DNA of 64,000 nt, taken from NCBI RefSeq assembly GCF_900111885.1, contig NZ_FOKG01000011.1, positions 1,650-65,649 on the forward strand, given 5' to 3'. Below, piece after piece: positions 7,932 through 16,557 of the stretch. The notes under the pieces were generated by a model. The model saw only the letters and a program-made list of their open reading frames with translations, was not told the DNA's origin and ran no database searches. Made by a program: the position numbers and the translations under genes. Positions within the stretch are counted from its first letter, which is position 1, and each line of letters begins with the position of its first letter. Source of the DNA: Amycolatopsis marina. Lineage in GTDB: Bacteria; Actinomycetota; Actinomycetes; Mycobacteriales; Pseudonocardiaceae.

Positions 7932-8783
7932 GTGGCACGTCTTCATGTCGGCTGCGCGATGTGGACCCACAAGGCGTGGCCCGGACGGTTCCTGCCGCAG
8001 TCGCTGCCGGCCAGGGAGCGCCTGCGGGCCTACGCCGGCTGGTGCAACGCGGTCGAAGGCAACACCACCTTCTACGCGACTCCCGCCCGGAGCACCGTCG
8101 CGACGTGGGCGCAGCAGACCGGACCCAATTTCCGGTTCGTGGTCAAGCTGCCCAAGATCGTCACGCACGAGCGCCGGTTCGTCGGGGTCGAGTCCGAGAT
8201 GCGGGCGTTCCTGGACGCGCTCGAGCCCCTCGGCGACCGGGCGGTCCTGTGGACCCAGTTGCCCGGCTCGTTCGGCCCCTCGGACGTCGATGCCCTCGGC
8301 CGTTTCCTGCGCCGGCTCCCCGCCGACCGCCGACGCGCCGTCGAGGTGCGCCATCCCGGATTCTTCACCAACGCAGGCTCGACGTCGCTGCTGGAGGGGG
8401 CGCTGGCCGACGCGGACGCCGAGTGGGTGCCGTTCGACACCACGGTTTTCTTCCAGAGCCCGCCGACCAGTGAGGCCGCGCGGGATGCCTGGGCCAAGAA
8501 ACCGCGGCTGCCGCGGCGGACGCGGGCACTGACCGACCAGCCGATCGTCCGCTACCTGGGCCGGGACTCGGTCGAGGAGACGGTCGAGGGGTGGCGGCCG
8601 TGGACCGCAGTGGTCGCCGACTGGCTGCGCGAGGGTCGGTCGCCGACGGTTTTCCTGCACACTCCAGACAACGACGAAGCACCGGCGCTCGCCCGCCGGT
8701 TTTACGACGACGTGCGAACGCTGGTGCCCGGCCTCGACGCACTGCCCGAACCGGACCCGGTCCAGCCCGCGACCCTGTTCTGA
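7932..8783 (+). CDS. DUF72 (YecE-like) protein
   Basis: A 283-residue TIM-barrel-like protein of the DUF72/YecE family. Family features are the N-terminal VGCAMWTHKAWPGRFLP (about 5-21), the EGNTTFYATP segment near residue 44, the FVVKLPKIVTHERR strand near 72 and the WLREGRSPTVFLHTPDNDEAP stretch near 235-255. The biochemical role of the family is not firmly known. The GTG at 7932 was chosen because GGGAG lies 8 nt upstream and family members begin about five residues before V-G-x-x-x-W. Longer in-frame starts back to 7719 would add an unrelated basic segment. It appears to be monocistronic. Confidence 0.8.
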   Translation: MARLHVGCAMWTHKAWPGRFLPQSLPARERLRAYAGWCNAVEGNTTFYATPARSTVATWAQQTGPNFRFVVKLPKIVTHERRFVGVESEMRAFLDALEPLGDRAVLWTQLPGSFGPSDVDALGRFLRRLPADRRRAVEVRHPGFFTNAGSTSLLEGALADADAEWVPFDTTVFFQSPPTSEAARDAWAKKPRLPRRTRALTDQPIVRYLGRDSVEETVEGWRPWTAVVADWLREGRSPTVFLHTPDNDEAPALARRFYDDVRTLVPGLDALPEPDPVQPATLF

Positions 8784-9222
8784 GCGATGTCACGTTCGAG
8801 CGGGACGCACCGTCACCTCGACACTGACAACATCTTGATCACCGGATCCGCTACGCCCAGGCTGCGCCGCCGCGCGCCGGTCGCTGACCGCGGGCTGGGA
8901 TGTGGCCGCCCCGACCAGCCCGATGCCACCAGGAATCACCGCCCGAGACATTGATCAACAGTAGCGCGGTTCGAAAGCGATTCGGCCTCCACGTTCGGTC
9001 CGTACCCAGTCGGTTTGGGCCGTTCGCGGTGATCCGCCCCGGCAGGGTGTCGGTCCGCGCAGGACCGACGGTCATCTCTGCCGGCCGCGGCCGGCGAAGC
9101 CGCCGAGAAGCATGCTGAACCTTCCTCAACCGGCATTGGTACTCCGGTTCATTCCCGCGGGTGAGTGGTCTCCCCCGGCAAGGGGAGGCTTTCGTCGGCC
9201 GGCCCTCGCGATCCTGGCATCT
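8784..9222. other. Intergenic region with a small hairpin
   Basis: About 440 bp with no supportable gene; frames on the minus strand (8851-9136) lack family similarity and good starts. A perfect hairpin, GTCGGTCC with GGACCGAC around a 5-nt loop, lies at 9049-9069 and could terminate transcription. The promoter of the following secreted-protein gene must lie in the last 150 bp. Confidence 0.4.
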
Positions 9223-9750
9223 ATGAGGAAGACAAGGAGAACAGTGCTCAGCTTGGTGAGTGTGGCAGTCGCGATGCTGGCGATGGCTGGTGCGGCAAGC
9301 TCGGAAGCCGAGACCTCACGAAATGTCGCCGTGCTGGGCCACGCCGAGATCGACACGCACGACCCGTACTCCGTATTCGGGTTCACCGTCCATGCACAGG
9401 GAAATGGCCGTTCCGGCAAAGGTGTGGTCTGGATGTCGCATCACAACGACGAGCAGATCGCCTGGATGGTCGCGAGAGTTGACTGCGTACGAACCAAAGG
9501 CAAGGTCGCTGTTGTGACCGCGGTGGTGAGCGACGCCCAGGACTTCCCGCCGGCGCGGCCGGGGGAATCCATCGCCTTGGCGGTGCGCGACAACGGCAGT
9601 CAGGACACTTTGAGCTTCGCATCAAGGGAGCAGGCGACTCGGTGTCATACGGCGCAGGAACCGGATCATCCCATCACCAGGGGTGACTTCCGAATCCTGG
9701 CGAGGCCGCACAACCAACCTGCGTCCGGCAACTCCGGGCACCCTAGTTGA
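9223..9750 (+). CDS. Secreted protein of unknown function
   Basis: A 175-residue protein. It starts at ATG 9223 with a Sec signal peptide (MRKTRRTVLSLVSVAVAMLAMAG, likely cleavage near residue 26). The mature part contains HAEIDTHDPYSVFGFTVHAQG, a WMSHHNDEQ segment and VVSDAQDFPPARPGESIALAV. It looks like a small beta-rich exported protein with two cysteines that could form a disulfide. Longer in-frame starts upstream lack a signal peptide. A second, frameshifted and 5'-truncated copy of its C-terminal half occurs at 36861-37073 in this same window, so the family has been duplicated locally. Function unknown. Confidence 0.7.
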   Translation: MRKTRRTVLSLVSVAVAMLAMAGAASSEAETSRNVAVLGHAEIDTHDPYSVFGFTVHAQGNGRSGKGVVWMSHHNDEQIAWMVARVDCVRTKGKVAVVTAVVSDAQDFPPARPGESIALAVRDNGSQDTLSFASREQATRCHTAQEPDHPITRGDFRILARPHNQPASGNSGHPS

Positions 9751-10120
9751 GGTGGGACGTCCGATTGGCCACTGACCGGTAGCTCGACCTGACGACTGCG
9801 AGGCCGCCGGGGACAGAATTCGCAGGATGGCGGACATGCCCCAGCCGGTGCACCCGGAACCTCTCCAGACTCCCTGGCATGTCTCGTCTCGTCGTCGTGC
9901 CCCACAGCCGCTCATGTCCCTACGTAGTGGGTCGTATGAAGAGAGACGCTCACGGGCGGACGCATTTCCTGGCCAGAGTCCGCGATCGTGATGGTACCGA
10001 AAATGAGGAGCGCATCAGGTGCCAACCGATACACGTCAGGGCGCCATGCTGGTTCGAGCACGAAGGACGAAACACGACCACCAATTGCGCCACAGTGGAG
10101 GATTGCTACAGGGGAATGTC
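9751..10120. other. Intergenic region, nothing recognised
   Basis: About 370 bp without a supportable gene. Open frames here are short and of unrelated composition. Base composition becomes visibly A/T-richer toward 10.1 kb, continuing into the LuxR gene, which hints at acquired DNA. Confidence 0.4.
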
Positions 10121-10390
10121 ATGGATTTACTGTGCTGTGCACGACACGTCGTCATGGCCCGATCGGCGAGTAATCGTGAGATCGAGATACTCATGTTAGT
10201 GGCGACCGGAGCAAATGGTAGCGAAATAGCGGACAAGCTGCATATCAGTAACCACACCGTCAAATCACATATAAAAAGCCTGCGAAGAAAGCTGTGCGCT
10301 CGTGACCGTGCCCATCTTGTTGCGCTGGCGTTCCATGCAGGCCTCCTCGACGTGAACTCCCCCATGGGGGGATGTCGTGAGTCACGGTGA
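10121..10390 (+). CDS. HTH-only LuxR-family regulator
   Basis: An 89-residue protein that is little more than a GerE/LuxR DNA-binding domain: SNREIEILMLVATGANGSEI, then SNHTVKSHIKSLRRKL. There is no receiver or sensor domain. ATG 10121 was chosen because GGGGA lies 5 nt upstream; the preceding coding frame (to 10019) has no similarity. The gene sits just upstream of a secreted I36-like peptide gene and an ABC-export operon, so it may regulate them. Codon use is less GC-biased than in most of the window. A remnant of a longer LuxR protein cannot be excluded. Confidence 0.7.
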   Translation: MDLLCCARHVVMARSASNREIEILMLVATGANGSEIADKLHISNHTVKSHIKSLRRKLCARDRAHLVALAFHAGLLDVNSPMGGCRESR

Positions 10391-10521
10391 ACGCTAGCGT
10401 CATATGAGTCAGGTTGGTTCAGAAACCTGCCAAACGGGCCGTGACGACTCGAGCCCTCGGCCTTCACGGGGATCTTGAACTCAACGAAGCTGGTGTTTCA
10501 TGATCTGAATGAGGAGATCGA

Positions 10522-10953
10522 ATGCGAAGAAGTTTTGCCCGGATAGGAGTAGTGCTGGTAGCGGCAACAGGCTCGGCGCTGATCTCGCTGGGTGTTGCCT
10601 CTCCAGCCAGTGCGGGCAGGTATGATTGCGACCCCGGTGAGTACTGCACCTACAACGACTTTGCCTACTCCGGTGGCCGTTTCACCACAGAGTCCACCAC
10701 TCCCGATTACGACGGTGTGGACGCATGGACCAAGCTGCCCGTCACTGGCACCCTGGTTCCGGTCACACTCAACGATAGGGTGAGCTCCTATCGCAACAAC
10801 GGAAATCCGCACACCTACTCTGTGGTCGCCTCTTACGAGCACAGGTACGGTGGCGGCCGGTTGCTCTGGAAAGCGCCGTTGGGTGCCAATTCCAGATATG
10901 TCGGAGACAACAACAACGACAGAGCTAGTGGGCACTACTGGGTTCGAAGTTGA
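10522..10953 (+). CDS. Secreted peptidase-inhibitor I36-like protein
   Basis: A 143-residue precursor with a clear Sec signal peptide (hydrophobic core near residues 8-25, cleavage after SPASA near residue 31). The mature part of about 112 residues starts with YDCDPGEYCTYNDFAYSGG, the pattern of the peptidase inhibitor family I36 (actinobacterial metalloprotease-inhibitor-like, beta/gamma-crystallin-type fold), with two cysteines for a disulfide. An AGGAG ribosome-binding site precedes ATG 10522. A strong hairpin 43 bp downstream ends the unit. The neighbouring ABC-export operon may be related in function. It could inhibit a protease or serve another extracellular role. Confidence 0.7.
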   Translation: MRRSFARIGVVLVAATGSALISLGVASPASAGRYDCDPGEYCTYNDFAYSGGRFTTESTTPDYDGVDAWTKLPVTGTLVPVTLNDRVSSYRNNGNPHTYSVVASYEHRYGGGRLLWKAPLGANSRYVGDNNNDRASGHYWVRS

Positions 10954-10995
10954 GTAAGGCGAGCACATCCGACGTGCAGGGCCACTGACTGGCTG

Positions 10996-11036
10996 TTTCT
11001 GTAGGTGTCGACGCTTTAGCTCGGCACCTACAGAAA
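10996..11036 (+). terminator. Hairpin terminator after the I36-like gene
   Basis: TTTCTGTAGGTGTCGA (10996-11011) pairs with TCGGCACCTACAGAAA (11021-11036), with one G:T-type mismatch and a 9-nt loop. It lies 43 bp after the I36-like stop. No long T-run follows, as is common in actinomycetes. Confidence 0.65.
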
Positions 11037-11094
11037 CTTCATTCCGACTTACGTACTCGCAATCAATTCGTTCGGTGACCACTGGAGTGCCGGC

Positions 11095-12024
11095 ATGGCT
11101 ACGAGTGTCCGTCAGATGGCGGTTTTGGTACTCGGTCTGGTTGTTCTTTCTTCTGGTTGTGCAACACGAACCGGTGAACAATCGATCGACCAGTCTCCGC
11201 CCGCACTTGACAACGTCGAGAAGTTGACAAATTCTCAGGACATCGCCTTACCGTTGGATTTCTATCGGGCAACCAAAGAGCAAAGGGCTGTCATAGCGAC
11301 GGCCAAGGACTTGGCAACCCGCGATTGCCTGCGTCGTTTCGGGTTCGATTGGAAAGTTGTTGAGCATACGGGCGCGCAACCACCTAGTCGACGTTATGGC
11401 ATTGGCGACCTGACTGAGGTTTCAAAGTACGGGTATCATCTTCCTCCGGACTATCCTGTGAGAAACGAGCAGCCCAAAGAAATCGAATCGGAAAGTGCGC
11501 GCAAAACTGACAAGACCGCGATCAACATCGTCCTGAACGGGCACGAGACGTTCGTACCGAACAGTAATGAGAAGGTGCCCGAAGGTGGCTGCCACGGTGA
11601 GGCCCGACGATCGCTCGGTGTGACGGACTCGGCCGAGGGGACCGGCCAGTTCGACTCGGTGGAACTCGCCCCCGTCCTTGACAGTGAGGCCGCGCACCTC
11701 ACCGAAAAGGACCCGCGCCTGCTGGACGCGTTCGGCAGGTGGAGTGAATGCATGAACCGCGCGGGGTATCACTACCACGACCCGTGGGAGGCCAACGATG
11801 ATCGGGCGTGGGGTGGTGAGACGGCTTCGGCGAGGGAGATCAGCACGGCCGTGGCGGACCTGCGTTGTCGACAGGAACACAATGTCGCGGGCCTCTATTT
11901 CGCAATTGAGACCGCTTACCAGAATCGGCTGATCGACCGTCATGCAGAGCTGTTGCGGCAGCAGAAAGCGCAACTCGAGGAACGGATTCGCGTAGCGCAC
12001 AAGGTGGTGGCGAACACTCGATGA
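11095..12024 (+). CDS. Putative lipoprotein of the ABC-export operon
   Basis: A 309-residue protein with a lipoprotein signal (VLGLVVLSSGC, lipobox Cys22). No family is recognised. The mature part has four further cysteines (DCLRRFGF, GGCHGE, SECMNRAGYHYHDPWEAN, LRCRQEH) that could form two disulfides, and a charged helical C-terminus (AQLEERIRVAHKVV). The gene overlaps the adaptor gene by 4 bp and is the first of a four-gene operon, so it probably works at the outer membrane face with the exporter, for instance in substrate capture or signalling. Similar lipoproteins accompany such ABC exporters in other actinomycetes, as far as I recall. Confidence 0.65.
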   Translation: MATSVRQMAVLVLGLVVLSSGCATRTGEQSIDQSPPALDNVEKLTNSQDIALPLDFYRATKEQRAVIATAKDLATRDCLRRFGFDWKVVEHTGAQPPSRRYGIGDLTEVSKYGYHLPPDYPVRNEQPKEIESESARKTDKTAINIVLNGHETFVPNSNEKVPEGGCHGEARRSLGVTDSAEGTGQFDSVELAPVLDSEAAHLTEKDPRLLDAFGRWSECMNRAGYHYHDPWEANDDRAWGGETASAREISTAVADLRCRQEHNVAGLYFAIETAYQNRLIDRHAELLRQQKAQLEERIRVAHKVVANTR

Positions 12025-13364
12025 ACACTGATCGGCCTGCGACTGTTGGCCTGCGGCGAAGGCAGAGAGCCGTGCTGTCTGTGGTGCTGGCCGCCACACT
12101 CCTGGCGGTCGGTGGACTCGTGGGCGCGACATTCGTGAGGTCTCCCGCACAACTCGCCGCGGACAGCGAACCTCCGCCGCCTACGCTGCTCACGGCGAAG
12201 GTGGCCCGTCAAGAGATCAGTGAGACCGTGATCTTCAGAGGTGTGGTCACAGCCGCCCACGAGCTGGATGTGACCTCCGCAGCCGGCAGTCCGGAAGGGG
12301 CTCAGCCTGTGGTCACGGCTGTCAACACGGCTGACGGCAAGTCGGTCGCCGCGGGGAAGGTTCTGGTGGAGGTGTCCGGCCGACCGGTCTTCGCTCTCCC
12401 CGGGGACAGTCCCGCCTACCGGGACCTCCGCCCCGGCAGCACCGGCGACGACGTGGCGATGCTGCAGGCGGCGCTACAGAGCATGGGACTGTCCACGAAC
12501 GGTGACACAGATGGCCACTTCGGTGCGAAGACGAAGAACGCCGTTCGACAACTCTACGAACGATCGGGATTCCAACCACCCACGACCGCAAGCGCGGACG
12601 GTAGCCAGGGAGATACGCTGCAGGGCGCCAATGAGGCTGTAGTACACGCCGAACGACAGCTTCGAGACGCGCGGGAGGCCGCGGATTCGGGTCACGCCGT
12701 CGCGGACGCCACCGAGGATCTCCTGGCCGCGAAGAAACGACTGTCGGAGTTGGACGCGCGTACCGGCGAGATGATGCCCGCATCGGAAGTGATATTCGTT
12801 CCTGCCTTCCCCGCGACGGCGCACAAGGTGAGCGTGCAAGCCGGAGACAAACTCGACGATATCGACGGCCCGCTCCTCACTCTGTCGGCGGGTGAACTGC
12901 AGGTGGTGGGCGGCCTGGAACCGGCCGATCGCGCACTTGTCCGGACCGGTCTGGCCGTGGACATCGATTCCGATGTGACAGGCTTTCACACAACAGGAAA
13001 AGTATCCGCCGTAGCCGAGACACCGGACCTCGCACCACCCGGCGAAGAGGAAGCCGGCGACGACGCCATGGCCGGCCAGCTCGCGGTCACCGTGACACCA
13101 GACACGGAACTCGACCCAGAACTTCTGGGTCAGGACATTCGCCTCACCGCGCGCTCAGCCGCCAGCGCCAAGGAAGTGCACGCTGTCCCACTAGCAGCTG
13201 TGACGTCATCGGCCGACGGCAGAACCTACGTCACCAAGATCGTGCCGAACGGACAACGGGTACGAGTAGAGATCCGCACCGGAGCCTCGGGCGACGGGAT
13301 GGTTGAAGTCGATCCGGTGGGTCAGGCACTGGGCGTCGGCGACCTGGTGGTGACCGGCGAATGA
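12021..13364 (+). CDS. MacA/HlyD-like adaptor with peptidoglycan-binding domain
   Basis: A 447-residue membrane-anchored adaptor. One N-terminal transmembrane helix (AVLSVVLAATLLAVGGLVGATF, about 17-38) precedes a beta-barrel/lipoyl-type region, interrupted by a PG_binding_1 domain (LRPGSTGDDVAMLQAALQSM near residue 135, with DGHFGAKTKNAVRQL). A helical hairpin (about 205-255) and a second barrel half follow. Actinomycete MacA-type adaptors often carry this inserted peptidoglycan-binding module, which would anchor the complex to the wall. It overlaps the lipoprotein gene upstream and the ATPase gene downstream by 4 bp each. Partner: the ABC transporter encoded next. Confidence 0.8.
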   Translation: MNTDRPATVGLRRRQRAVLSVVLAATLLAVGGLVGATFVRSPAQLAADSEPPPPTLLTAKVARQEISETVIFRGVVTAAHELDVTSAAGSPEGAQPVVTAVNTADGKSVAAGKVLVEVSGRPVFALPGDSPAYRDLRPGSTGDDVAMLQAALQSMGLSTNGDTDGHFGAKTKNAVRQLYERSGFQPPTTASADGSQGDTLQGANEAVVHAERQLRDAREAADSGHAVADATEDLLAAKKRLSELDARTGEMMPASEVIFVPAFPATAHKVSVQAGDKLDDIDGPLLTLSAGELQVVGGLEPADRALVRTGLAVDIDSDVTGFHTTGKVSAVAETPDLAPPGEEEAGDDAMAGQLAVTVTPDTELDPELLGQDIRLTARSAASAKEVHAVPLAAVTSSADGRTYVTKIVPNGQRVRVEIRTGASGDGMVEVDPVGQALGVGDLVVTGE

Positions 13365-14086
13365 GCACGCCGCACGGGAGCACCCACACACCGCAGGCAG
13401 ATCCCGTGATAAGCCTCCGGGACGTGGCACGCACCTTTCCTGTCACACCTCCGGTGACCGCGCTGTCCTGTGTCGATCTCGTGGTGAACCGGGGTGAGTA
13501 TGTCGCGGTCGTCGGGCCTTCCGGATCCGGCAAATCGACTCTCCTGCATCTGCTGGGCCTGCTCGATCGTCCGACAAGCGGGGTCTATGAGCTCAACGGA
13601 ACCGATGTGAGCCGTCTGGCGGACGGCGATCGCACGGCGATCCGAGGTACGTCGATCGGATTCGTTTTCCAAGCGTTTCACCTGTTGCCCCATCGCACCG
13701 CCGTCGAGAACGTGTCCATCGCGATGCTGTATGCCGGTGTACCGGCGTCCCGGCGTACTCGACGTGCGACAGAAGCGCTCGATCGTGTCGGGCTCGGCCA
13801 TCGGGCACGTGCGATGCCAACGACGCTGTCCGGGGGTGAGAGGCAAAGAGTGGCAGTGGCCAGAGCGCTGGTGAACCGGCCAAGCCTGCTCCTCTGCGAC
13901 GAGCCGACCGGCAACCTCGACACCGGAAACGCACGGAGTGTGCTCGAACTCATCCAACGGCTCCACCACGACGAACAACTGACCATCATCATGATCACTC
14001 ACGATCCTCAGGTCGCCGCACGAGCGACCCGCACCATCGAGATTCGCGACGGCATACTCAACGAATCAATGGGCGGCCATGCGTAA
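13361..14086 (+). CDS. ABC transporter ATPase (MacB/LolD type)
   Basis: A 241-residue ATP-binding subunit. Walker A is GPSGSGKST (52-60), the Q-loop FVFQAFHLLP follows, the signature is LSGGERQRVAVARAL near residue 151, and Walker B is LLLCDEPTGNLD, all intact. The LolD/MacB-type ATPases of this size energise export or extraction of peptides and lipoproteins together with a FtsX-like permease. It overlaps the adaptor by 4 bp and the permease by 8 bp. Substrate unknown; the adjacent secreted-peptide gene is a candidate. Confidence 0.9.
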   Translation: MSTPHGSTHTPQADPVISLRDVARTFPVTPPVTALSCVDLVVNRGEYVAVVGPSGSGKSTLLHLLGLLDRPTSGVYELNGTDVSRLADGDRTAIRGTSIGFVFQAFHLLPHRTAVENVSIAMLYAGVPASRRTRRATEALDRVGLGHRARAMPTTLSGGERQRVAVARALVNRPSLLLCDEPTGNLDTGNARSVLELIQRLHHDEQLTIIMITHDPQVAARATRTIEIRDGILNESMGGHA

Positions 14087-15308
14087 AGGCGACCGTTCGC
14101 GGTTGAAATGGGCCGATCTGGTGGGGGAGGCGGTGGCCGGTGTCGTACAGCGGCCCGTTCGCTCGATGTTGACCACCCTGGGAACGGTCCTGGGGGCCGG
14201 AGCATTCGTCGCGATTCTCGGCTTGACCGCGACGTCGGCAGGCCAAATCAGCCAACGCTTCACCGAGATCGCAGCCACAGAAGTCACAATTTCCGCAGGC
14301 GGCGAGCGCAGCCCAGGTGAGCGCGAATTGACGCCCGACCACGGCTTTCCTGTCCGAGCCGACGACACGGTGCAGCGCCTCAACGGTGTCGTCGCGGCGG
14401 GTCGGCACTGGCAAGTTCCACTCGACGAGGACACCATGATCAGCGCTCGAGCGCAGGCGCACGGGCGCGACCGAGTGTTGCTGGACGTTTTCGCCGCATC
14501 ACCAGGCGCATTACGAGCCGCGAACACCGTCCCCGCAGGCGGCGTTCTGTTCGACTCGTTTCACGAACGACACGGCGCCAAAGTCGCCCTGCTCGGCGCG
14601 GGAGCGGCAAGTCGCCTCGGAATCTCCCGATTGGATTCGCAGCCCGCAGTTTACATCGGCGATGAAGCCTACACCGTTATCGGCATCATCGAGAACGCCG
14701 AAAGACTACCGCATCTTGGATTAGGTGTGACGATTCCGGCCAGCACCGCGCTTACTCGTTACAGTTCACCACTCGATCCGATCCAAATGCTGGTCGAAAC
14801 ACGAATCGGCGCCGCGGAGCTAGTTGCCCGCCAGGCACCGACAGCCCTGCGCCCAGACAATCCGAAGCTGCTTACCGCCACGGCCCCGCCTGACCCAGCG
14901 ACACTCCGCGACGGCGTGGCGGCCGACGTCAACGGTCTTTTCATTCTGCTCGCCGGACTGGCGCTCGTGATCGGCGCATTCGGCATCGCCAACACCACGA
15001 TGGTCGCTGTTATGGAACGCGCCAACGAGATCGGACTCCGCCGTGCACTCGGCGCACGAAAACGACACATCGCAACCCAGTTCATCGCCGAGTCAGCCCT
15101 CCTCGGGGTACTCGGCGGCCTCATCGGGGCCAGCCTTGGCGTCGTGACCGTCGTCCTCGTGGCGTACACCAAACAGTGGACGGCACTACTCGATCCGCTG
15201 GCTGTCCTCCCCGCCCCGATCGTGGGCGGGGCCATCGGCATTCTCGCCGGGCTGTACCCCGCGCTGCGCGCAGCCTCGATCGAACCCGTGGACGCCCTGC
15301 AAAGCTAG
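14079..15308 (+). CDS. MacB/FtsX-like ABC transporter permease
   Basis: A 409-residue permease of the MacB/FtsX type: one N-terminal membrane helix (residues about 30-52, TTLGTVLGAGAFVAILGLTA), a large extracytoplasmic MacB-PCD-like domain (about 55-270) and three C-terminal helices (from LFILLAGLALVIGAFGIANTT, through ALLGVLGGLIGASLGVVTVV, to VGGAIGILAGLYPALRAA). The cytoplasmic RANEIGLRRALGARKRHI segment between helices 2 and 3 is the hallmark FtsX coupling motif. It is the last gene of the operon. No terminator is obvious downstream. Confidence 0.88.
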   Translation: MRKGDRSRLKWADLVGEAVAGVVQRPVRSMLTTLGTVLGAGAFVAILGLTATSAGQISQRFTEIAATEVTISAGGERSPGERELTPDHGFPVRADDTVQRLNGVVAAGRHWQVPLDEDTMISARAQAHGRDRVLLDVFAASPGALRAANTVPAGGVLFDSFHERHGAKVALLGAGAASRLGISRLDSQPAVYIGDEAYTVIGIIENAERLPHLGLGVTIPASTALTRYSSPLDPIQMLVETRIGAAELVARQAPTALRPDNPKLLTATAPPDPATLRDGVAADVNGLFILLAGLALVIGAFGIANTTMVAVMERANEIGLRRALGARKRHIATQFIAESALLGVLGGLIGASLGVVTVVLVAYTKQWTALLDPLAVLPAPIVGGAIGILAGLYPALRAASIEPVDALQS

Positions 15309-15653
15309 TGTCGCGTGAGGCCGGTGTCAGCCCATCAGCGTGCTGTCGCTGGGGCTCGAACGCACACATCAGGCCTCGCGTCGGGACCAACTCGGCGACA
15401 CGAGGCGTGTGGACAGTACGCAACTCGCCGCTCGGACACACTTTCGTGGCAGCACAGCTACATCTGACGTACCAGTGCTTGACGCACTCCAACACCCTGA
15501 ACCGGCGTTCTGCCGGGCCCCGTCACGCCAGCGGCGCGGTCGGCATGACCAGCCAGGAGCACCTCCGCCTTCCCGCGCATATGCCCGCCCAGACGGCGGA
15601 AAACCCCAGCGACGGATCCCATCACGAAAGGATCGAGATCGCTGGCCGGATCA
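15309..15653. other. Intergenic region, nothing recognised
   Basis: About 345 bp after the permease with no supportable gene, terminator or promoter. Open frames on both strands are rich in Arg, Pro and Ser and resemble no family. Confidence 0.4.
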
Positions 15654-15857
15654 TTGCCGGACAGCATCGTATCGCTAATCGTATACGAACTTATGCTGAA
15701 ACTGCGTAGATTTCTTGGGATGGCCCCGAGATTCCGGATCATCGAGCATCCGCCGCATGCCCCAGGCCATGCGGCGCTGTTGATCGAAGAACACGGGGTT
15801 CTCGTCGCCGGCGACATGCTGAACTTGCTCGTGTTCCCGGGATGCCGGTTCCTATAG
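15654..15857 (+). pseudogene. Remnant of a metallo-beta-lactamase-fold hydrolase
   Basis: Residues encoded at about 15729-15830 read as RIIEHPPHAPGHAALLIEE followed by HGVLVAGDML. This matches the T-P-G-H-(S/A)-x-x-x-x-x-(4-10 residues)-G-D core of MBL-fold hydrolases, which holds a metal-ligand His and the bridging Asp. The frame stops shortly after (15855-15857) and the upstream part lacks the HxHxDH motif, so this is a truncated relic. Confidence 0.55.
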
Positions 15858-15866
15858 GCTGGCCAG

Positions 15867-16304
15867 ATGGCTCTCAGGCTGGACAACGTGGGCATCGTCG
15901 TCGAGGACCTCGCAGCGGCGATCGAGTTCTTCCGCGAACTCGGCCTCGAACTCGAAGGGCGAGCCATGGTGGAAGGCGAGTGGGCGGGGCGCGTCACTGG
16001 CCTCGGCGACCAACGCGTCGAGATCGCCATGATGCGCACGCCGGACGGTCACGGTCGGCTCGAGCTCTCTCGCTTTCTCGCGCCACAGGTGGTCGCCGAT
16101 CACCGCAACGCGCCGGTGAACGCTCTGGGCTACCTTCGCGTCATGTTCGCGGTGGACGATGTCGACGAGACGCTCGTTCGGCTTCGCAAGCACGGTGCGC
16201 AGCTCGTCAGTAGTGAGGTTGTCCAGTACGAGGACGCAAACCGGCTCTGCTATGTCCGCGGACCTGAAGGAATTCTCATCGGGCTCGCCCAAGAACTCCG
16301 CTGA
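15867..16304 (+). CDS. VOC-family (glyoxalase-like) protein
   Basis: A 145-residue protein with two beta-alpha-beta-beta-beta modules of the vicinal oxygen chelate fold: LDNVGIVVEDLAAAIEFFREL at the start, then a second module near GYLRVMFAVDDVDETLVRL. The terminal YVRGPEGILIGLAQEL is typical of glyoxalase/bleomycin-resistance/dioxygenase proteins and supplies a conserved Glu position. Such single-domain VOC proteins act as lyases, dioxygenases or binding proteins; the substrate cannot be told. It lies just after the MBL remnant and about 250 bp before the SRPBCC operon. Confidence 0.8.
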   Translation: MALRLDNVGIVVEDLAAAIEFFRELGLELEGRAMVEGEWAGRVTGLGDQRVEIAMMRTPDGHGRLELSRFLAPQVVADHRNAPVNALGYLRVMFAVDDVDETLVRLRKHGAQLVSSEVVQYEDANRLCYVRGPEGILIGLAQELR

Positions 16305-16478
16305 GCCCGAACCCACCGTTCCTGTGCTGAGGGGCTGAAGAAGGCGCGGTGACTCGAGGTACTCCTGCACCCTGACGAGGCGGGGGCTTCGTCGCACACT
16401 CCGCACACCGCTCAGGCATGGATGTCGAGCACTTCGCTCCTCGACCTGTACTCATCATGCCGTGGACTGCCGCATCTG

Positions 16479-16541
16479 TGCGCAACAAGAGGTTGCGCAT
16501 GCTGTTGGCGCGTGCCATAGTGAGCCGCAACAGATGGTTGC
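16479..16541 (+). promoter_or_regulatory. Twin operators and promoter of the SRPBCC-ArsR operon
   Basis: Two related inverted repeats flank a likely promoter. GCAACAAGAGGTTGC (16482-16496) is the core of a repeat with 8-bp arms spanning 16479-16499; GCAACAGATGGTTGC (16527-16541) is the second. Between them TTGCGC (16493-16498) and CATAGT (16516-16521) are spaced by 17 bp and fit a -35/-10 pair. The arrangement fits autorepression by the ArsR-family protein encoded at 17004. Confidence 0.6.
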
Positions 16542-16557
16542 ATATTGGAGGTCTGCG

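Noticed and set aside
8960..9000. GGTTCGAAAG as a tRNA T-arm
   Set aside because: No acceptor stem or anticodon arm can be folded around it. No tRNA gene was recognised anywhere in the window.
8851..9136. Minus-strand open frames in the gap after the DUF72 gene
   Set aside because: No similarity to any family, no ribosome-binding site, and biased composition typical of high-GC non-coding DNA.
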